The notes: generated by a model from the letters alone, not told the origin. A DNA stretch of 64,000 nt from Vibrio sp. 10N.286.49.B1 (GCF_002873335.1 NZ_MCUW01000009.1:130065-194064), one strand, 5' to 3'. Counted from the stretch's first letter, positions 25,977-36,006 are shown. Made by a program: numbers and translations.

Positions 25977-27095
25977 TTAGTCCATTCGCTTGTCTAAATG
26001 TCTACCTAACACGTCCAATCTCCAGCCTTGCATAACATCAGGCAATGCAGCTGGATCGCGGTCTTTCTTCCAGACCCACGATAAAAACTGATTCAGTTGT
26101 TTTTTTGATGCTAGGAATTCAGTGGCAAGCCCTGTCTGCTGCGATGCCGACTTCACTTCATCTTTTAGCACTTTGAATACTTGCTTGTAACCTGGGAAAT
26201 CCATTAGACGTTCGATTTGCTCAGGGTAGTCAGCTTCTGAGCAGTGCTGCGCCTTTTTCACAATGCCAGCAATCCGCTCAGCATGTCGACGAATAGAACG
26301 AGGATCCATCCCTTCCTCTTCCATCTTTTTCGGTTGCGTTAACCCAAACCGAGCGATGGTCCATAGGTCTTGTTCTTTCACAACAAAATTCAGCGCTAAA
26401 TCGCGTTTAATCGCTTCTTTAAGTCGCCATGTTGCCAATGGTTTTAGCGCCGCTAACTGCTTAGGATTCAGCTGCCACGCGCCTTTGATATCCAAATATG
26501 CCAGCTCTGCGTTTGGTGTTTTACCGCGCTTTTTGGTCATCAATTCCGACTCTTGCAACGCCGCATCCCACCAGCCCTTATCATCGACTTTTTGACTAAG
26601 CTGCTGATACAGTGGCCATAAATAAAACACGTCTGCGGCGGCATAATCCAATTGCTTTTGAGTCAAGGGACGCGCTACCCAGTCGGCGCGTGATTCACTC
26701 TTATCCAGCTGCACATCAATATACTCATCCACTAGGGCTGCAAAACCCGTCGACAATCCGTAGCCTAGGAAAGCCGCCATGATTTGTGTATCAACCATTG
26801 GGAAAGGCATACAACCAAAGCTGTTCGCAAAGACTTCTAAATCTTCACCACAAGCATGCAGCACCTTAAGAACTGACGTATCTTGCAGCAAGGCAATGAA
26901 TGGAGAGAAATCGCTGATGGTTAGCGGATCAATCAAGGACAGTTGATTACCGTCATAAAGCTGAATTAGCCCCAGTTTAGGGTAATACGTTCGGATGCGA
27001 ACAAACTCGGTATCCAACATCACAACGTCGGATTCGCGAGCCTTAGTACATACCGACTCTAATTCGGCGAATTCTGTAATTATCTGATATTCCAC
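25977..27095 (-). CDS. rnd: Ribonuclease D
   Basis: RNase D is a 3'-5' exoribonuclease that trims tRNA precursors. The 372-residue protein (E. coli 375) has the DEDDy exonuclease domain first: LDTEF with Asp28 and Glu30, LHACGEDLEVF with the next Asp, and LDYAAADVFYLW with the final Tyr and Asp. Two HRDC-like helical domains follow (the KNL-type LKEAIKRDLALNFVVKEQDL region and the C-terminal ~100 residues). It stands between the fadD and dapD terminators, so it is transcribed alone. Confidence 0.96.
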   Translation of the reverse strand: MEYQIITEFAELESVCTKARESDVVMLDTEFVRIRTYYPKLGLIQLYDGNQLSLIDPLTISDFSPFIALLQDTSVLKVLHACGEDLEVFANSFGCMPFPMVDTQIMAAFLGYGLSTGFAALVDEYIDVQLDKSESRADWVARPLTQKQLDYAAADVFYLWPLYQQLSQKVDDKGWWDAALQESELMTKKRGKTPNAELAYLDIKGAWQLNPKQLAALKPLATWRLKEAIKRDLALNFVVKEQDLWTIARFGLTQPKKMEEEGMDPRSIRRHAERIAGIVKKAQHCSEADYPEQIERLMDFPGYKQVFKVLKDEVKSASQQTGLATEFLASKKQLNQFLSWVWKKDRDPAALPDVMQGWRLDVLGRHLDKRMD

Positions 27096-27107
27096 GATGA
27101 CTCTCTT

Positions 27108-27140
27108 AAAAAAACAATGCCAGCACTGAGGGCTGGCATT
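27108..27140 (-). terminator. Rho-independent terminator of fadD
   Basis: The stem AATGCCAGC / GCTGGCATT is followed on the minus strand by GTTTTTTT. It starts 30 bases past the fadD stop and lies just upstream of rnd. Confidence 0.85.
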
Positions 27141-27169
27141 TTAACACTGATAGTAACAAAAGGTTAACG

Positions 27170-28870
27170 CTAAACCGTTTTTTCTGACGTTTGTGTCAGT
27201 TTAGCGTCGTTCTCTTCTCGAAGTACTCGACGCAAGATTTTGCCTACGTTCGTCTTCGGTAGATCTTCTCTGAATTCGACACGCTTAGGTATCTTATAGC
27301 CAGTGAGGTGAACACGGCAGTGCTCGATCACTTCTTCTTTCGTCAGGCTATTGTCGCTTTTAACGATATACACCTTAACCAGTTCACCGGAGGCTTCATT
27401 CGCTTCACCGATAGCCGCAACCTCAAGCACCTTTTCGTTGAGCGCAATGACATCTTCAATTTCATTCGGGTAAACGTTGAAGCCCGAGACCAAGATCATG
27501 TCTTTTTTGCGATCGACAATATGCAGGAACCCGTCATCATCAAACTTCACAATATCGCCTGTCGATAACCAACCCTCTTGGTTGATAACCTCTTTCGTCG
27601 CTTCAACGCGCTGCCAGTAGCCTTGCATCACTTGTGGGCCGCGAACTTGCAGCTCACCTGGCGAATCATCCGTTACCGGTTGACCTTCGTCATCAACAAT
27701 GCGTATCTCTGTCCCCGGTACAGGCAAGCCGATAGAGCCATTATATTCTTCTAGATCATAAGGATAAGCGGCAACTAATGGCGAACACTCCGTCAAGCCG
27801 TAGCCTTCGAGCAGTAAGCAACCTGTCGTTTTTTTCCATTGCTCTGCAACGGCGCGTTGTACCGCCATCCCACCGCCAACGGAAAGCCTCAATCCTCTGA
27901 AATCCAATTCATGGAAATCTTCATTATGAATCAGTGCATTGAACAAGGTGTTGACGCCAGTGATCGCAGTGAATGGGTACTTCTGCAATTCTTTAATGAA
28001 ACCAGGGATGTCACGCGGGTTGGTGATGAGCAGATTCTGTCCACCCATTTCGATGAACAATAAGCAGTTCACCGTCAGTGCAAACACGTGATAAAGCGGC
28101 AATGCCGTGACCACGAACTCTCGCCCTTCTTGCAGCACTGGTGAGTACATACCCTTGGCTTGCAGGACGTTCGCAATCATATTGCGGTGGGTCAAGATTG
28201 CGCCTTTTGCAACCCCGGTGGTACCCCCGGTGTATTGCAAAAAGGCAATATCATCACCTGACATAAACGGTTTCACATACTGCTGTCTGCGGCCTTTATG
28301 CAGCGCCTGTCGAAACGAAATTGCGCCCGGCAGGTTGTATTTTGGCACCATACCTTTGACATACTTCACGACAAAATCGACAACCGTCCCTTTTGCTCGT
28401 GGCAGCATTTGCCCAAGGCTCGTTAAGACAACGTGCTTAATCGGTGTATTCTCCACTACCTTTTCTAAGGTACTGGCGAAGTTCGAAACAATCACGATGG
28501 CTTTGGCATCGGCATCGTTGAGCTGATGTTCTAGCTCGCGCGGAGTATAAAGTGGATTCACGTTGACGGCGATAAGACCGGCTCGCAATATACCAAACAA
28601 TGCCACAGGGTATTGCAGCAGATTCGGCATCATAATCGCAACACGATCACCCTTTTTTAGCTTGAGATCATTTTGTAAATAAGCAGAAAACGCACGGCTG
28701 CGCTCCTCTAGTTTACGGAACGTCATCACCGAACCCATGTTGACGAAAGCCGGCTGATCGGCAAACTTGTGCACCGACTGCTCGAACATCTCTACTAACG
28801 AAGGATACTGATCCGGATTGATATCCTCAGGCACGTCACTTGGGTATCGAGAAAGCCAAGGTTTATCCAC
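27170..28870 (-). CDS. fadD: Long-chain fatty acid-CoA ligase FadD
   Basis: FadD activates imported long-chain fatty acids to acyl-CoA with ATP at the inner membrane, feeding beta-oxidation. The 566-residue protein (E. coli 561) is an ANL-superfamily adenylating enzyme. Visible motifs are the P-loop-like [12 protein letters not shown] (about residues 210-225), [20 protein letters not shown] and the FACS signature [20 protein letters not shown], then the C-terminal KIPKRVEF and GKILRR. RBS-like GGAGTG precedes the ATG. The start [10 protein letters not shown] is as in other FadD proteins. A FadR-like half site lies upstream. Confidence 0.96.
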   Translation of the reverse strand: MDKPWLSRYPSDVPEDINPDQYPSLVEMFEQSVHKFADQPAFVNMGSVMTFRKLEERSRAFSAYLQNDLKLKKGDRVAIMMPNLLQYPVALFGILRAGLIAVNVNPLYTPRELEHQLNDADAKAIVIVSNFASTLEKVVENTPIKHVVLTSLGQMLPRAKGTVVDFVVKYVKGMVPKYNLPGAISFRQALHKGRRQQYVKPFMSGDDIAFLQYTGGTTGVAKGAILTHRNMIANVLQAKGMYSPVLQEGREFVVTALPLYHVFALTVNCLLFIEMGGQNLLITNPRDIPGFIKELQKYPFTAITGVNTLFNALIHNEDFHELDFRGLRLSVGGGMAVQRAVAEQWKKTTGCLLLEGYGLTECSPLVAAYPYDLEEYNGSIGLPVPGTEIRIVDDEGQPVTDDSPGELQVRGPQVMQGYWQRVEATKEVINQEGWLSTGDIVKFDDDGFLHIVDRKKDMILVSGFNVYPNEIEDVIALNEKVLEVAAIGEANEASGELVKVYIVKSDNSLTKEEVIEHCRVHLTGYKIPKRVEFREDLPKTNVGKILRRVLREENDAKLTQTSEKTV

Positions 28871-28924
28871 AATTACACTCCTTGCGTATTAAGTCTTTTG
28901 TTTGAAATTCGAGATAACAAGTCA

Positions 28925-28942
28925 TCAACAGGTCGTTTGTTT
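28925..28942 (-). promoter_or_regulatory. Possible FadR operator upstream of fadD
   Basis: The minus strand carries CGACCTGTTG, which matches one half of the FadR operator (CGACCTGTTA) well, about 55 bases upstream of fadD. The other half is poorly matched. fadD is a classic FadR target, so the site is plausible but not secure. Confidence 0.35.
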
Positions 28943-29049
28943 AACAATTTGTTAATTTCTTCTACAGCCCGAAAAATCGTTACTTGTTGGTATTGCTTGT
29001 TATTACAGCACAGGCAACCCGTTCACGCACGAAAGACTCAAACACTTGT

Positions 29050-29913
29050 TTAATTTTTGTTAACTAGTTCAGAAATTAGTTCAAATACTCTAGCGGGAGA
29101 TTCTAAATGGCAATGATGATCACCCTCTACCCATTCAATTTGAGCGGCATGAAGCTTTTCAAGCATGGCATCATTTTGTAGCATACGATAACCAGAACGC
29201 CCTAATATCACCAAATGAGGCATGACAATCGCCTGCATGATCGCGGCAGCGTGAGGCTCCGACATTCGATACACCGATTCACACTTGAGTTTGCTATCGT
29301 GACGCCAATACCACTTACCTTCGACCTGCTTAGCATCTCTTTCTACAATCGGTCGAACGCTTGTCAGATCGAGCTTTGTCGCATGCATTCGCATGGTTAT
29401 CGCATCATCGAAAGACGGCAGTGCTCGAGCGCTCTTTTTTCTCCAGCGTTCGCGACTTTCCACCCCTTTTCTTAAACGGGTAACGCTTTGCTCTGGCGAT
29501 TCAGCGATTGGAAAGTGTGCCTCAATTTGAACTAATCCTGTCACGTTGTCAGGAAAGGCCGCACTATAGCAACTTGCGATCAATGCACCAAGTGAATGTC
29601 CAACCAAGATTGCATTGATCGCTTGAAGATTCACCAACACGCGGTGTAAATCATCAATATAGTCATGAAAGCTATAAAAATGATCACCATTCTTGTGTGT
29701 TGAAAGCCCATGGCCCGGTAAATCTATCGCGAGAACACGCCAATTAGGTTGCAGTTGCTCTATGATGGAGAGCTGTTTATGAAAGCTGGCAGCGTTATCC
29801 ATCCAACCATGAATAAAAACGACCGTCTTAGCGGTCGTCTTTTGGGATGAGTATTCAAGATAGGCAATGTTTTGCTCGCCTATCTCAATATATTTTTCGG
29901 TAAATAAAGACAA
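29050..29913 (-). CDS. Alpha/beta hydrolase
   Basis: The 287-residue protein has the alpha/beta-hydrolase pattern: oxyanion-hole HGWMDNAASFHKQL near residue 35, the nucleophile elbow GHSLGA with Ser107, and a C-terminal EGDHHCHLESP with the catalytic His. There is no signal peptide, so it is cytoplasmic. The stop of the Slp gene is 2 bases upstream of its start, so it is probably co-transcribed with slp. The substrate cannot be deduced. It lies next to fadD but is separated by 180 bases with a likely promoter, so a fatty-acid role is only a guess. Confidence 0.88.
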   Translation of the reverse strand: MSLFTEKYIEIGEQNIAYLEYSSQKTTAKTVVFIHGWMDNAASFHKQLSIIEQLQPNWRVLAIDLPGHGLSTHKNGDHFYSFHDYIDDLHRVLVNLQAINAILVGHSLGALIASCYSAAFPDNVTGLVQIEAHFPIAESPEQSVTRLRKGVESRERWRKKSARALPSFDDAITMRMHATKLDLTSVRPIVERDAKQVEGKWYWRHDSKLKCESVYRMSEPHAAAIMQAIVMPHLVILGRSGYRMLQNDAMLEKLHAAQIEWVEGDHHCHLESPARVFELISELVNKN

Positions 29914-29915
29914 GG

Positions 29916-30464
29916 TTATTTCACCTCTTTAACCACGCGCCCTTGTGTCGGGCCGTAGTAAAAGTCGTCACAGTAATACCCCCAACACGAATTGAATGAG
30001 CTGTTATGACGATTGATGATTAAACGCTCTTCGACTCGCCATAAATATTGCCCGTACGCATTGATGACTGGGAAATCAGCCTCAAACTCACCAACTTTTC
30101 CGCGCTCGACGCCGGCCTTTTTTCCACCCACAGTGATAAGTCGACCGCGTGAATAGGTGACAGGATCAACGAACCCATCGACATACGCGATGAAACGGCC
30201 ATTGGGTTCTTGATCGATGTCTGGCTTGCCATACTTATCAATGGGTAAGTTGACGATTTCAATGCGAGTACGTGACGCAAGATTGGTCACAGTATCAATC
30301 ACACCGCCGAGGCGCACCTCAATACCATCACTTGCGTCAACGACGGGTTGATATTGCGCCACCACATTTTCATTCGTAGTAGCGAGTTGATCGGGCAAAC
30401 TGCCACAGGCAGTAAGGAGAAAGGAAAGGCACAGCGCCCCCCACATTTTTATCGATTTCATCAT
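29916..30464 (-). CDS. slp: Slp-family outer-membrane lipoprotein
   Basis: I place the start at the ATG-ATG pair encoding MMKSIKMWGALCL, because a lipoprotein signal (FLLTACGS, lipid-attached Cys about residue 20) follows at the right distance. An in-frame ATG 16 codons upstream would add an atypical leader. The mature part carries Slp-family features (YQPVVDAS, VRLGGVIDTVTN, TRIEIVNLPID, DGFVDPVTYSRGRLITVGG). Slp is a starvation- and stationary-phase-linked outer-membrane lipoprotein in E. coli, of unclear molecular role. It lies 2 bases upstream of the hydrolase gene. Confidence 0.85.
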   Translation of the reverse strand: MMKSIKMWGALCLSFLLTACGSLPDQLATTNENVVAQYQPVVDASDGIEVRLGGVIDTVTNLASRTRIEIVNLPIDKYGKPDIDQEPNGRFIAYVDGFVDPVTYSRGRLITVGGKKAGVERGKVGEFEADFPVINAYGQYLWRVEERLIINRHNSSFNSCWGYYCDDFYYGPTQGRVVKEVK

Positions 30465-30508
30465 GGCTGAGTCTATAAGTCCTAAATAAAGGTGAATCGT
30501 TCTTATTA

Positions 30509-30826
30509 TCATACGTACATATCGACACCAAAGAGTTGTTCAAGTTCCTCTCGCTTAGCTCGATTCATCACATTCATATAGGATTCAAGGGCTTTCTTAG
30601 AGCGTCCCTCAGGTAGATCATATTGAATATTGGCTCGGTCTATGTCGGCTGTCGATACGTTATTGACCGAATTTGCCACCGCTTGGGCGACTTTCGTCAC
30701 TTGTGTAGACTGATTTGTCTGAGTCGCCGATTTAGACGTCGAGGTGCCAGACACCGGTTGTTTGCGTTTGGCTTTATTCGTCCGCTGCTGCGAGTAGACG
30801 GTAGGTAAACCCTGAATCGAAACCAT
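30509..30826 (-). CDS. Small conserved-looking hypothetical protein
   Basis: A 105-residue soluble protein with a Ser/Thr/Gln-rich, low-complexity N-terminal half (residues ~15-50) and a charged helical C-terminal half (RSKKALESYMNVMNRAKREE, LEQLFGVDMYV) that looks like a small interaction domain. No signal peptide or membrane segment. I do not recognise its function. It lies 44 bases upstream of slp in the same direction, and 122 bases after the tsaB stop, with the tsaB terminator between. Confidence 0.65.
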   Translation of the reverse strand: MVSIQGLPTVYSQQRTNKAKRKQPVSGTSTSKSATQTNQSTQVTKVAQAVANSVNNVSTADIDRANIQYDLPEGRSKKALESYMNVMNRAKREELEQLFGVDMYV

Positions 30827-30907
30827 AAACCTGACCTATTTCATGAGTGCCTTTAATGACACCAAGAGCATTCGTATAAGTGTTAGGCGACGTAAAAACG
30901 GCTCATA

Positions 30908-30940
30908 TAAAAAGGGTTAAGCCTTCACTTAACCCTTTTA
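30908..30940 (-). terminator. Rho-independent terminator of yoaA-tsaB
   Basis: A perfect 12-bp stem AAAAGGGTTAAG / CTTAACCCTTTT with a 6-base loop and T-rich flank on the minus strand, 9 bases after the tsaB stop. Confidence 0.85.
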
Positions 30941-30948
30941 TCAATATG

Positions 30949-31650
30949 TTATTCGCGGCCTGGTAGTTTTTTCCAAGTCACATTATCACGAAGATAAACC
31001 GGGCTCGCTTCTTCCGCAGCCACTACGTTGCCTTTCGCTAATTCATACTGCGCCAAAAATGCGATGTCCTCGGCTTCAGGGTACAAAACACCAGACACTT
31101 CTGTCGTCAACGCTAGCGTCGAAAGTGATTCAGCATAGGCGTCCCATCCTGTACCAGCGGTTACCCACGTATGCTCATCGGCTGACGTATTCGCCACAAC
31201 AGCATCAGGTGCGACCACTTGCTCTGCATCAAACTCGGTCCAATCGCCATTTTCTGAGCGCTCGAAACGCCCCCAATACACCTCACTCATGCGAGCATCA
31301 ATCGCGCTAGCAACGTGCGTTGCGCCATTTTCTCTGAAACAGCCCTGCGCCATCGCTTTAAGCGTAGAGATACCGATCATGGGTAAGTCTGCACCAAATC
31401 CCAGCCCCTGGGCGACACCGATACAGATACGAACCCCCGTAAAGCTGCCTGGACCACGCGCAAAGGCAAGCGCATCAAGATCATGCAGCGTTAGACCCGC
31501 TTCATTTAGTAACTCATCAACCATTGGCAGCACTTTTTTGGTGTGATCACGCGGTGCAAGCTCGCTACGAGTATACGTTTTATCACCGACCAAAAGCGCT
31601 ACAGAGCAGTTTTCAGTGGCGGTATCAATTGCTAGAATTTTGTTAGTCAT
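30949..31650 (-). CDS. tsaB: tRNA threonylcarbamoyladenosine biosynthesis protein TsaB
   Basis: TsaB is the dimerising partner of TsaD in the complex that adds the t6A modification at position 37 of ANN-decoding tRNAs. The 233-residue protein (E. coli 231) begins [19 protein letters not shown] and has the ASKHA-fold motifs [14 protein letters not shown] and [16 protein letters not shown], typical of TsaB (formerly YeaZ). It follows yoaA with no gap (the stop of yoaA abuts its ATG), the same order as in E. coli, so the two are co-transcribed. Confidence 0.96.
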   Translation of the reverse strand: MTNKILAIDTATENCSVALLVGDKTYTRSELAPRDHTKKVLPMVDELLNEAGLTLHDLDALAFARGPGSFTGVRICIGVAQGLGFGADLPMIGISTLKAMAQGCFRENGATHVASAIDARMSEVYWGRFERSENGDWTEFDAEQVVAPDAVVANTSADEHTWVTAGTGWDAYAESLSTLALTTEVSGVLYPEAEDIAFLAQYELAKGNVVAAEEASPVYLRDNVTWKKLPGRE

Positions 31651-33609
31651 CTATTTCTCAATGGGTGCTTTTTCTGTCGCATTTTGCTGGGATTGTAGCA
31701 AAAATGCCTCTATTTTTTCGAGGTCTCGCGTTCTTGGAATCGACGGTAAACTGGCCAAGAATGTCGCGCCATAATCACGAGTCACCAATCGGTTGTCGCA
31801 AATAATGAGCGCCCCACAATCTTTTTGGTCTCGAATCAGTCGACCGACCCCTTGTTTTAGGGTGATAACCGCATCCGGTAATTGGACATGGTTAAAAGGG
31901 TCCCCACCCTGTAGCTTACAATCCTCGATCCGTGCTTTTAAGAGCGGGTCATCTGGGGCCGTAAACGGTAATTTGTCGATAATAACACAGCTCAATGCGT
32001 CACCTCTAACATCTATTCCCTCCCAAAACGCGCCGGTCGCCACCAACAGTGCATTACCCAACTCCATGAACTCAGCCAGCGTTTTTTGTTTACTGGTTTC
32101 TCCTTGCAACAACACTGGCAGAGACAAGGTTTCACGAAAGCGCTCCCCTAACTCTCGCATCATGCTATGGGATGTGCACAGAAAGAAGCAGCGCCCTTGG
32201 TTTTTTTCGATGACGGGGGCCAGCATCGACACCAGTTTTTCAGCCAACCCTTTACTATTAGGCTCTGGCAGATAACGAGGTACACACAACCGAGCTTGTT
32301 TGGAGTAGTCAAAAGGGCTTGGCAGTGAGAATTGTTGTGTCGGTGTCAGTCCCAAACGAGAGGTAAAATGCTGGAAGTCCTCCGACACCGCCAAGGTGGC
32401 TGAGGTAAAGATCCACGCTCCGCCTTTTAGCTCAATCTGCTCATGAAATTTGTCAGCGACGCTTAATGGTGTGATATGTAAACTAAACTGCCTCGGCGTT
32501 GTATCGTACCAATATGAATACCCGGTGATGGATACATCACACACTCGCTCGATACGCCCTTTGATTAGGTTTGCACGTTCGAATGCCGTATCCAACAATT
32601 GGCTTCGCCCTAAGGCAAGCTTCAACACGTCGATGCACAACACCACCGAATCTCGCAGCCTTTCGACCTCTCGTAATATAGACGGTGACTGTATCGCATC
32701 ACGCCAGTTGCCGCGAAAGCCGGTATCACCTAATACAATTCGTAGATCCATCGCGGCTTGAGACAAGCGATCACCCGCTTTTTGCAATTGCTTCATATCC
32801 CGCGCTTCGGTGCGGTAACCAATATCAATATCTTTTGCCAATTCTTGGATCTGGCGGCTCGACAATGATTGCCCAAAATACTGACTGGCAATATCGGGGA
32901 TCTGATGCGCCTCATCGAAAATAAACACCTCGGCTTCAGGAATCAGCTCCCCAAACCCTGTTTCTTTAATCGCTAAATCGGCTAAAAAAAGATGATGATT
33001 CACGACGACGACATCGGAATCCAAGGCCCGCTTTCTAGCTTTTAAAACAAAGCAGTCTTGAAAACTCGGGCAATCTTTACCCAAGCAATTGTCATTGGTT
33101 GAGGTAATAGTGGGAATGACAGGGCTGTCTTCGGCAATAGCATCACACTCCCCTAAATCACCAGATTGAGTCTCGGATGCCCAACCTCGTACCTTGACCA
33201 GTTGCGACAGCAACTCAGTATTGGTTTCGGTGGTATGGCTCTCCACCATTTGACGACTTAAACGGTCATGACATAGATAGTTAGAGCGCCCTTTTAACAG
33301 AGACACTTTGCCGTGAAAACCGAGTGCATCCACCATCAGGGGAAGATCACGGTGAAACAGTTGCTCTTGCAGGTTTTTGGATCCGGTGCTAATGATGGTT
33401 TTCTTGCCGCTAAGTAACGCAGGAACCAAATAAGCGAAGGTTTTCCCCGTGCCGGTTCCCGCCTCAACAACCAGTTGCTGATCTTGTTGGATCGCGGCTT
33501 CTACCGCATTTGCCATATCGAGCTGTGGCTGGCGCGGTTGAAAACCAGGGATCACTTGCCCTAAAGCGCCCCCTGATGCGAAAGCCTTATTTATTGCCTT
33601 AGATACCAT
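31651..33609 (-). CDS. yoaA: DinG/XPD-family ATP-dependent DNA helicase YoaA
   Basis: YoaA is an iron-sulfur superfamily 2 helicase; in E. coli it works with the HolC subunit of DNA polymerase III in tolerance of replication-blocking damage. In this 652-residue protein the Walker A motif AGTGTGKT is at 50-57, followed by Cys113, Cys175, Cys180 and Cys186, the cluster positions expected between motifs I and II, then FDEAHQ (motif II) and VGRLIRDQKD (motif VI). Length agrees with the E. coli protein (636 aa). It is upstream of and contiguous with tsaB. Confidence 0.94.
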   Translation of the reverse strand: MVSKAINKAFASGGALGQVIPGFQPRQPQLDMANAVEAAIQQDQQLVVEAGTGTGKTFAYLVPALLSGKKTIISTGSKNLQEQLFHRDLPLMVDALGFHGKVSLLKGRSNYLCHDRLSRQMVESHTTETNTELLSQLVKVRGWASETQSGDLGECDAIAEDSPVIPTITSTNDNCLGKDCPSFQDCFVLKARKRALDSDVVVVNHHLFLADLAIKETGFGELIPEAEVFIFDEAHQIPDIASQYFGQSLSSRQIQELAKDIDIGYRTEARDMKQLQKAGDRLSQAAMDLRIVLGDTGFRGNWRDAIQSPSILREVERLRDSVVLCIDVLKLALGRSQLLDTAFERANLIKGRIERVCDVSITGYSYWYDTTPRQFSLHITPLSVADKFHEQIELKGGAWIFTSATLAVSEDFQHFTSRLGLTPTQQFSLPSPFDYSKQARLCVPRYLPEPNSKGLAEKLVSMLAPVIEKNQGRCFFLCTSHSMMRELGERFRETLSLPVLLQGETSKQKTLAEFMELGNALLVATGAFWEGIDVRGDALSCVIIDKLPFTAPDDPLLKARIEDCKLQGGDPFNHVQLPDAVITLKQGVGRLIRDQKDCGALIICDNRLVTRDYGATFLASLPSIPRTRDLEKIEAFLLQSQQNATEKAPIEK

Positions 33610-34021
33610 TACACCGAGTCATTTAGATTCTAATGCCACCAGTATACCCGAACAAGGGGACAAGCTTGAACCTCTCAAATCGTTTCTACTTTTAAAAACA
33701 AAATATCAAGGTGAATTATCATTCGCACTCACCGCTCTTTATTAAGAATAAACACGTGTCGGTTTGATTTTGTTGAAACCTTATGCAAAATCGATTAAAA
33801 CTGGGTGACAGATTGCGTGTCACTGCATTAAACGCTCCAAATTAGGCGTACCAAAGCTGAATATATTGACGCTAAACATACCAAAGCGGGATACGCACCA
33901 AACTTAAATCCTCTTGATCGTAAGTTACGATTCACTTCAATAGATTGTCTATTCAACATTATTGAGATCGAGTTACTTCAATTGGTTCAGAATTTTTACT
34001 ATTTCACGGAAGCCGTAAATC
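33610..34021. other. Intergenic region between yoaA and purU
   Basis: About 410 bases between divergent genes. It must hold both promoters. I see short inverted repeats (GTGACA...TGTCAC near 33805-33825; AATAGA-TTG-TCTATT near 33940) and a repeated TACCAAAGC in the middle, but no convincing promoter, riboswitch or operator. Confidence 0.4.
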
Positions 34022-34855
34022 ATGGAAAAGAAAACTCTGCTAACGCATTGCAACGATGCGCCGGGGCTCATCTCTAAGATCACCAACATTTGTTACAAGC
34101 ACCAGCTGAATATCATCCATAACAATGAATTTGTGGATAATGCCAGTGGTCATTTCTTTATGCGTACTGAGCTTGAAGGTTATTTTAATAATCAAACCTT
34201 ACTCGCCGACCTTGACCAAGCTCTGCCTACAGGGACCAAACGCTCACTGGTCGATTCATCACGAAAACGTGTGGTTATTCTGGTCACAAAAGAAGCGCAC
34301 TGTTTGGGCGATATTTTGATGAAAAACTTCGATGGTAGCTTGAATGTGGACATTGCCGCAGTAGTCGGTAACTACGACACCCTACAAGGGCTAACGGAAA
34401 AATTTGATATCCCTTATCATCACGTTTCTCATGTGGGGCTGAATCGTGAAGAACACGAAGCAGAAATGCTCAATGTCATCGACCAGTATGATGCCGATTA
34501 CCTTGTACTCGCCAAATACATGCGCGTGTTAACACCTAGCTTTGTTGAAAAGTATCACCATAAGATCATCAACATACATCATAGCTTTCTTCCTGCATTT
34601 ATTGGCGCGAAGCCTTATCAACAAGCCTATGACCGCGGTGTAAAAATCATCGGAGCAACGGCTCACTTTGTCACTAACGACCTTGATGAAGGGCCAATCA
34701 TTAAGCAAGACGTGATCCCTGTCGATCATAACTTCAGCGCTGCTGATATGGCACAAGCTGGCCGTGATGTAGAAAAGAATGTGCTTTCTAAAGCGCTGAA
34801 CAAAGTCGTCAATGACCACGTGTTTGTTTACGGCAATAAGACGGTTATCCTATAG
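34022..34855 (+). CDS. purU: Formyltetrahydrofolate deformylase PurU
   Basis: PurU hydrolyses 10-formyltetrahydrofolate to formate and tetrahydrofolate, supplying formate for purine synthesis and balancing one-carbon pools. The 277-residue protein (E. coli 280) has an N-terminal ACT domain (residues ~1-80, with CNDAPGLISKITNICYKHQLN) and a formyltransferase-fold catalytic domain with INIHHSFLPAFIGAKPYQQA and an ATAHFVTNDLDEGPII segment carrying the conserved Asn-His-Asp group. A GGAAG ribosome binding site precedes the ATG. A symmetric terminator follows. Confidence 0.96.
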   Translation: MEKKTLLTHCNDAPGLISKITNICYKHQLNIIHNNEFVDNASGHFFMRTELEGYFNNQTLLADLDQALPTGTKRSLVDSSRKRVVILVTKEAHCLGDILMKNFDGSLNVDIAAVVGNYDTLQGLTEKFDIPYHHVSHVGLNREEHEAEMLNVIDQYDADYLVLAKYMRVLTPSFVEKYHHKIINIHHSFLPAFIGAKPYQQAYDRGVKIIGATAHFVTNDLDEGPIIKQDVIPVDHNFSAADMAQAGRDVEKNVLSKALNKVVNDHVFVYGNKTVIL

Positions 34856-34951
34856 CATCAGATAATGCGCATAAGTTAATACAACATATTATAATGTGCG
34901 TCAGATAACGACGTGCATTGTGCACTATCGCAACCTGTCGTCTTAAACACG

Positions 34952-34986
34952 AAAAAGCCCCCTCTCAAAATGAAAGGGGGCTTTTT
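34952..34986. terminator. Bidirectional terminator between purU and the metalloprotease gene
   Basis: The stem AAAAAGCCCCC / GGGGGCTTTTT with a 13-base loop has A- and T-runs on the two sides, so it can stop both the plus-strand purU transcript and the minus-strand protease transcript. Confidence 0.9.
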
Positions 34987-35015
34987 AAAATAACAATCCG
35001 CACTGATCTGCGCGA

Positions 35016-35822
35016 CTAATACGTGTCACCATTGGCATAATTGACTTGATAACCTAAATCATCCATTAGGCCCATGGTCACTGGGCCAATTAGATTCCCG
35101 TTCGCCATCAATTCTTGCGTCATGACGGGCACTGGCCGCCCATTCTTATCATAGCGTTTTTTGTCTTCAGCCCATTTCGTGTCGTACAGGTGGCCGCCAT
35201 CATCGCTTATCGGTAACACTCGATAATCCACTTTATACTGCCGGTTGTATTGTTTTATTGCCTGACTATCACGGACCTTAAATACATTGCCTAATTGAGC
35301 GTCCAATCGAGTGTAATCAGCGGTATACGCCCCAACACCAAACACATGCCCCATCTCATGCAATATATTGGCATTGAACTCAGTCGCATCAAAACCATCG
35401 GTGTAGGTATGACTGCCAATAAAAGTCGACCCTTTCGTGGGGATCAATCGCCAATTCACATCAATTTCATGTTCCGGCCCCGCCATGCCGTTTGCATCAG
35501 CAAGCGGGACCACGTACACATCGATGTCGATGACGTGATGCTCAACCTCATTGACTGCGGTTAAGACTTCTAGCCAACGAGTTCCTGCTTTTTCATAGGC
35601 GGCTATATAGGAAGGGGACCACGCTACAGGTTTTTCATCTGGTAATTGAATTCGATTGCAGAACGTAAAATTGAGTGTTATGCGACCATTGGTGACGGCT
35701 TGATTCGCCATGGCTTCGCACGTTGGATTATCAATATCAAAAGATGAATCGCGATTGTACGACGCAGAAACGGAAGGGAAAGCGAGACAAGCCAATGCCA
35801 GCATTACGATAAACTTCATCAT
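35016..35822 (-). CDS. Secreted leishmanolysin-like (peptidase M8-type) zinc metalloprotease
   Basis: The 268-residue protein starts with a clear Sec signal peptide (MMKFIVMLALACLAFPSVSA). The zinc motif HEMGHVFG is at residues 155-162 (His155, Glu156, His159). The residue at the usual third metzincin ligand position is Ala, so the third ligand must lie elsewhere. A GGH at 209-211 followed by W, then VMTQELMAN and TMGLMDDLGYQVN, follows the order of the M8 (leishmanolysin) family, where the third His lies some 50-70 residues downstream. His211 is therefore the inferred third ligand. Size is small for M8. Activity and substrate are not known. Confidence 0.75.
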   Translation of the reverse strand: MMKFIVMLALACLAFPSVSASYNRDSSFDIDNPTCEAMANQAVTNGRITLNFTFCNRIQLPDEKPVAWSPSYIAAYEKAGTRWLEVLTAVNEVEHHVIDIDVYVVPLADANGMAGPEHEIDVNWRLIPTKGSTFIGSHTYTDGFDATEFNANILHEMGHVFGVGAYTADYTRLDAQLGNVFKVRDSQAIKQYNRQYKVDYRVLPISDDGGHLYDTKWAEDKKRYDKNGRPVPVMTQELMANGNLIGPVTMGLMDDLGYQVNYANGDTY

Positions 35823-35906
35823 GCACCTTTACGTGTTTTTGATAAGTTTAGTTGTTATTTAGCCGTTTATCGGTATCCATTTGTCTATTTCGTGTGCGTT
35901 TTTGCA

Positions 35907-35945
35907 TCCTTGAGTCGATATGTGGGATTCTTATCAACTCAAGGA
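35907..35945. repeat. Inverted repeat upstream of the metalloprotease gene
   Basis: TCCTTGAGT and its perfect complement ACTCAAGGA are separated by 21 bases, with partly complementary inner arms (CGATA / TATCA). There is no T-run on either side, so it is not a standard terminator. It lies 85 bases upstream of the protease start and about 80 bases past the yecM stop, so an operator or transcript-stability stem is possible. Confidence 0.5.
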
Positions 35946-36006
35946 CAGCATCCAATCACCTACAGGGCTTGCTTACAGATGCCGAGCTTGCGCAGGGCCA
36001 CTTAAT

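Noticed and set aside
33713..33731. Fur-like site upstream of yoaA
   Set aside because: Only one half (AATGATAAT) matches; the other half is random, so a chance match is more likely.
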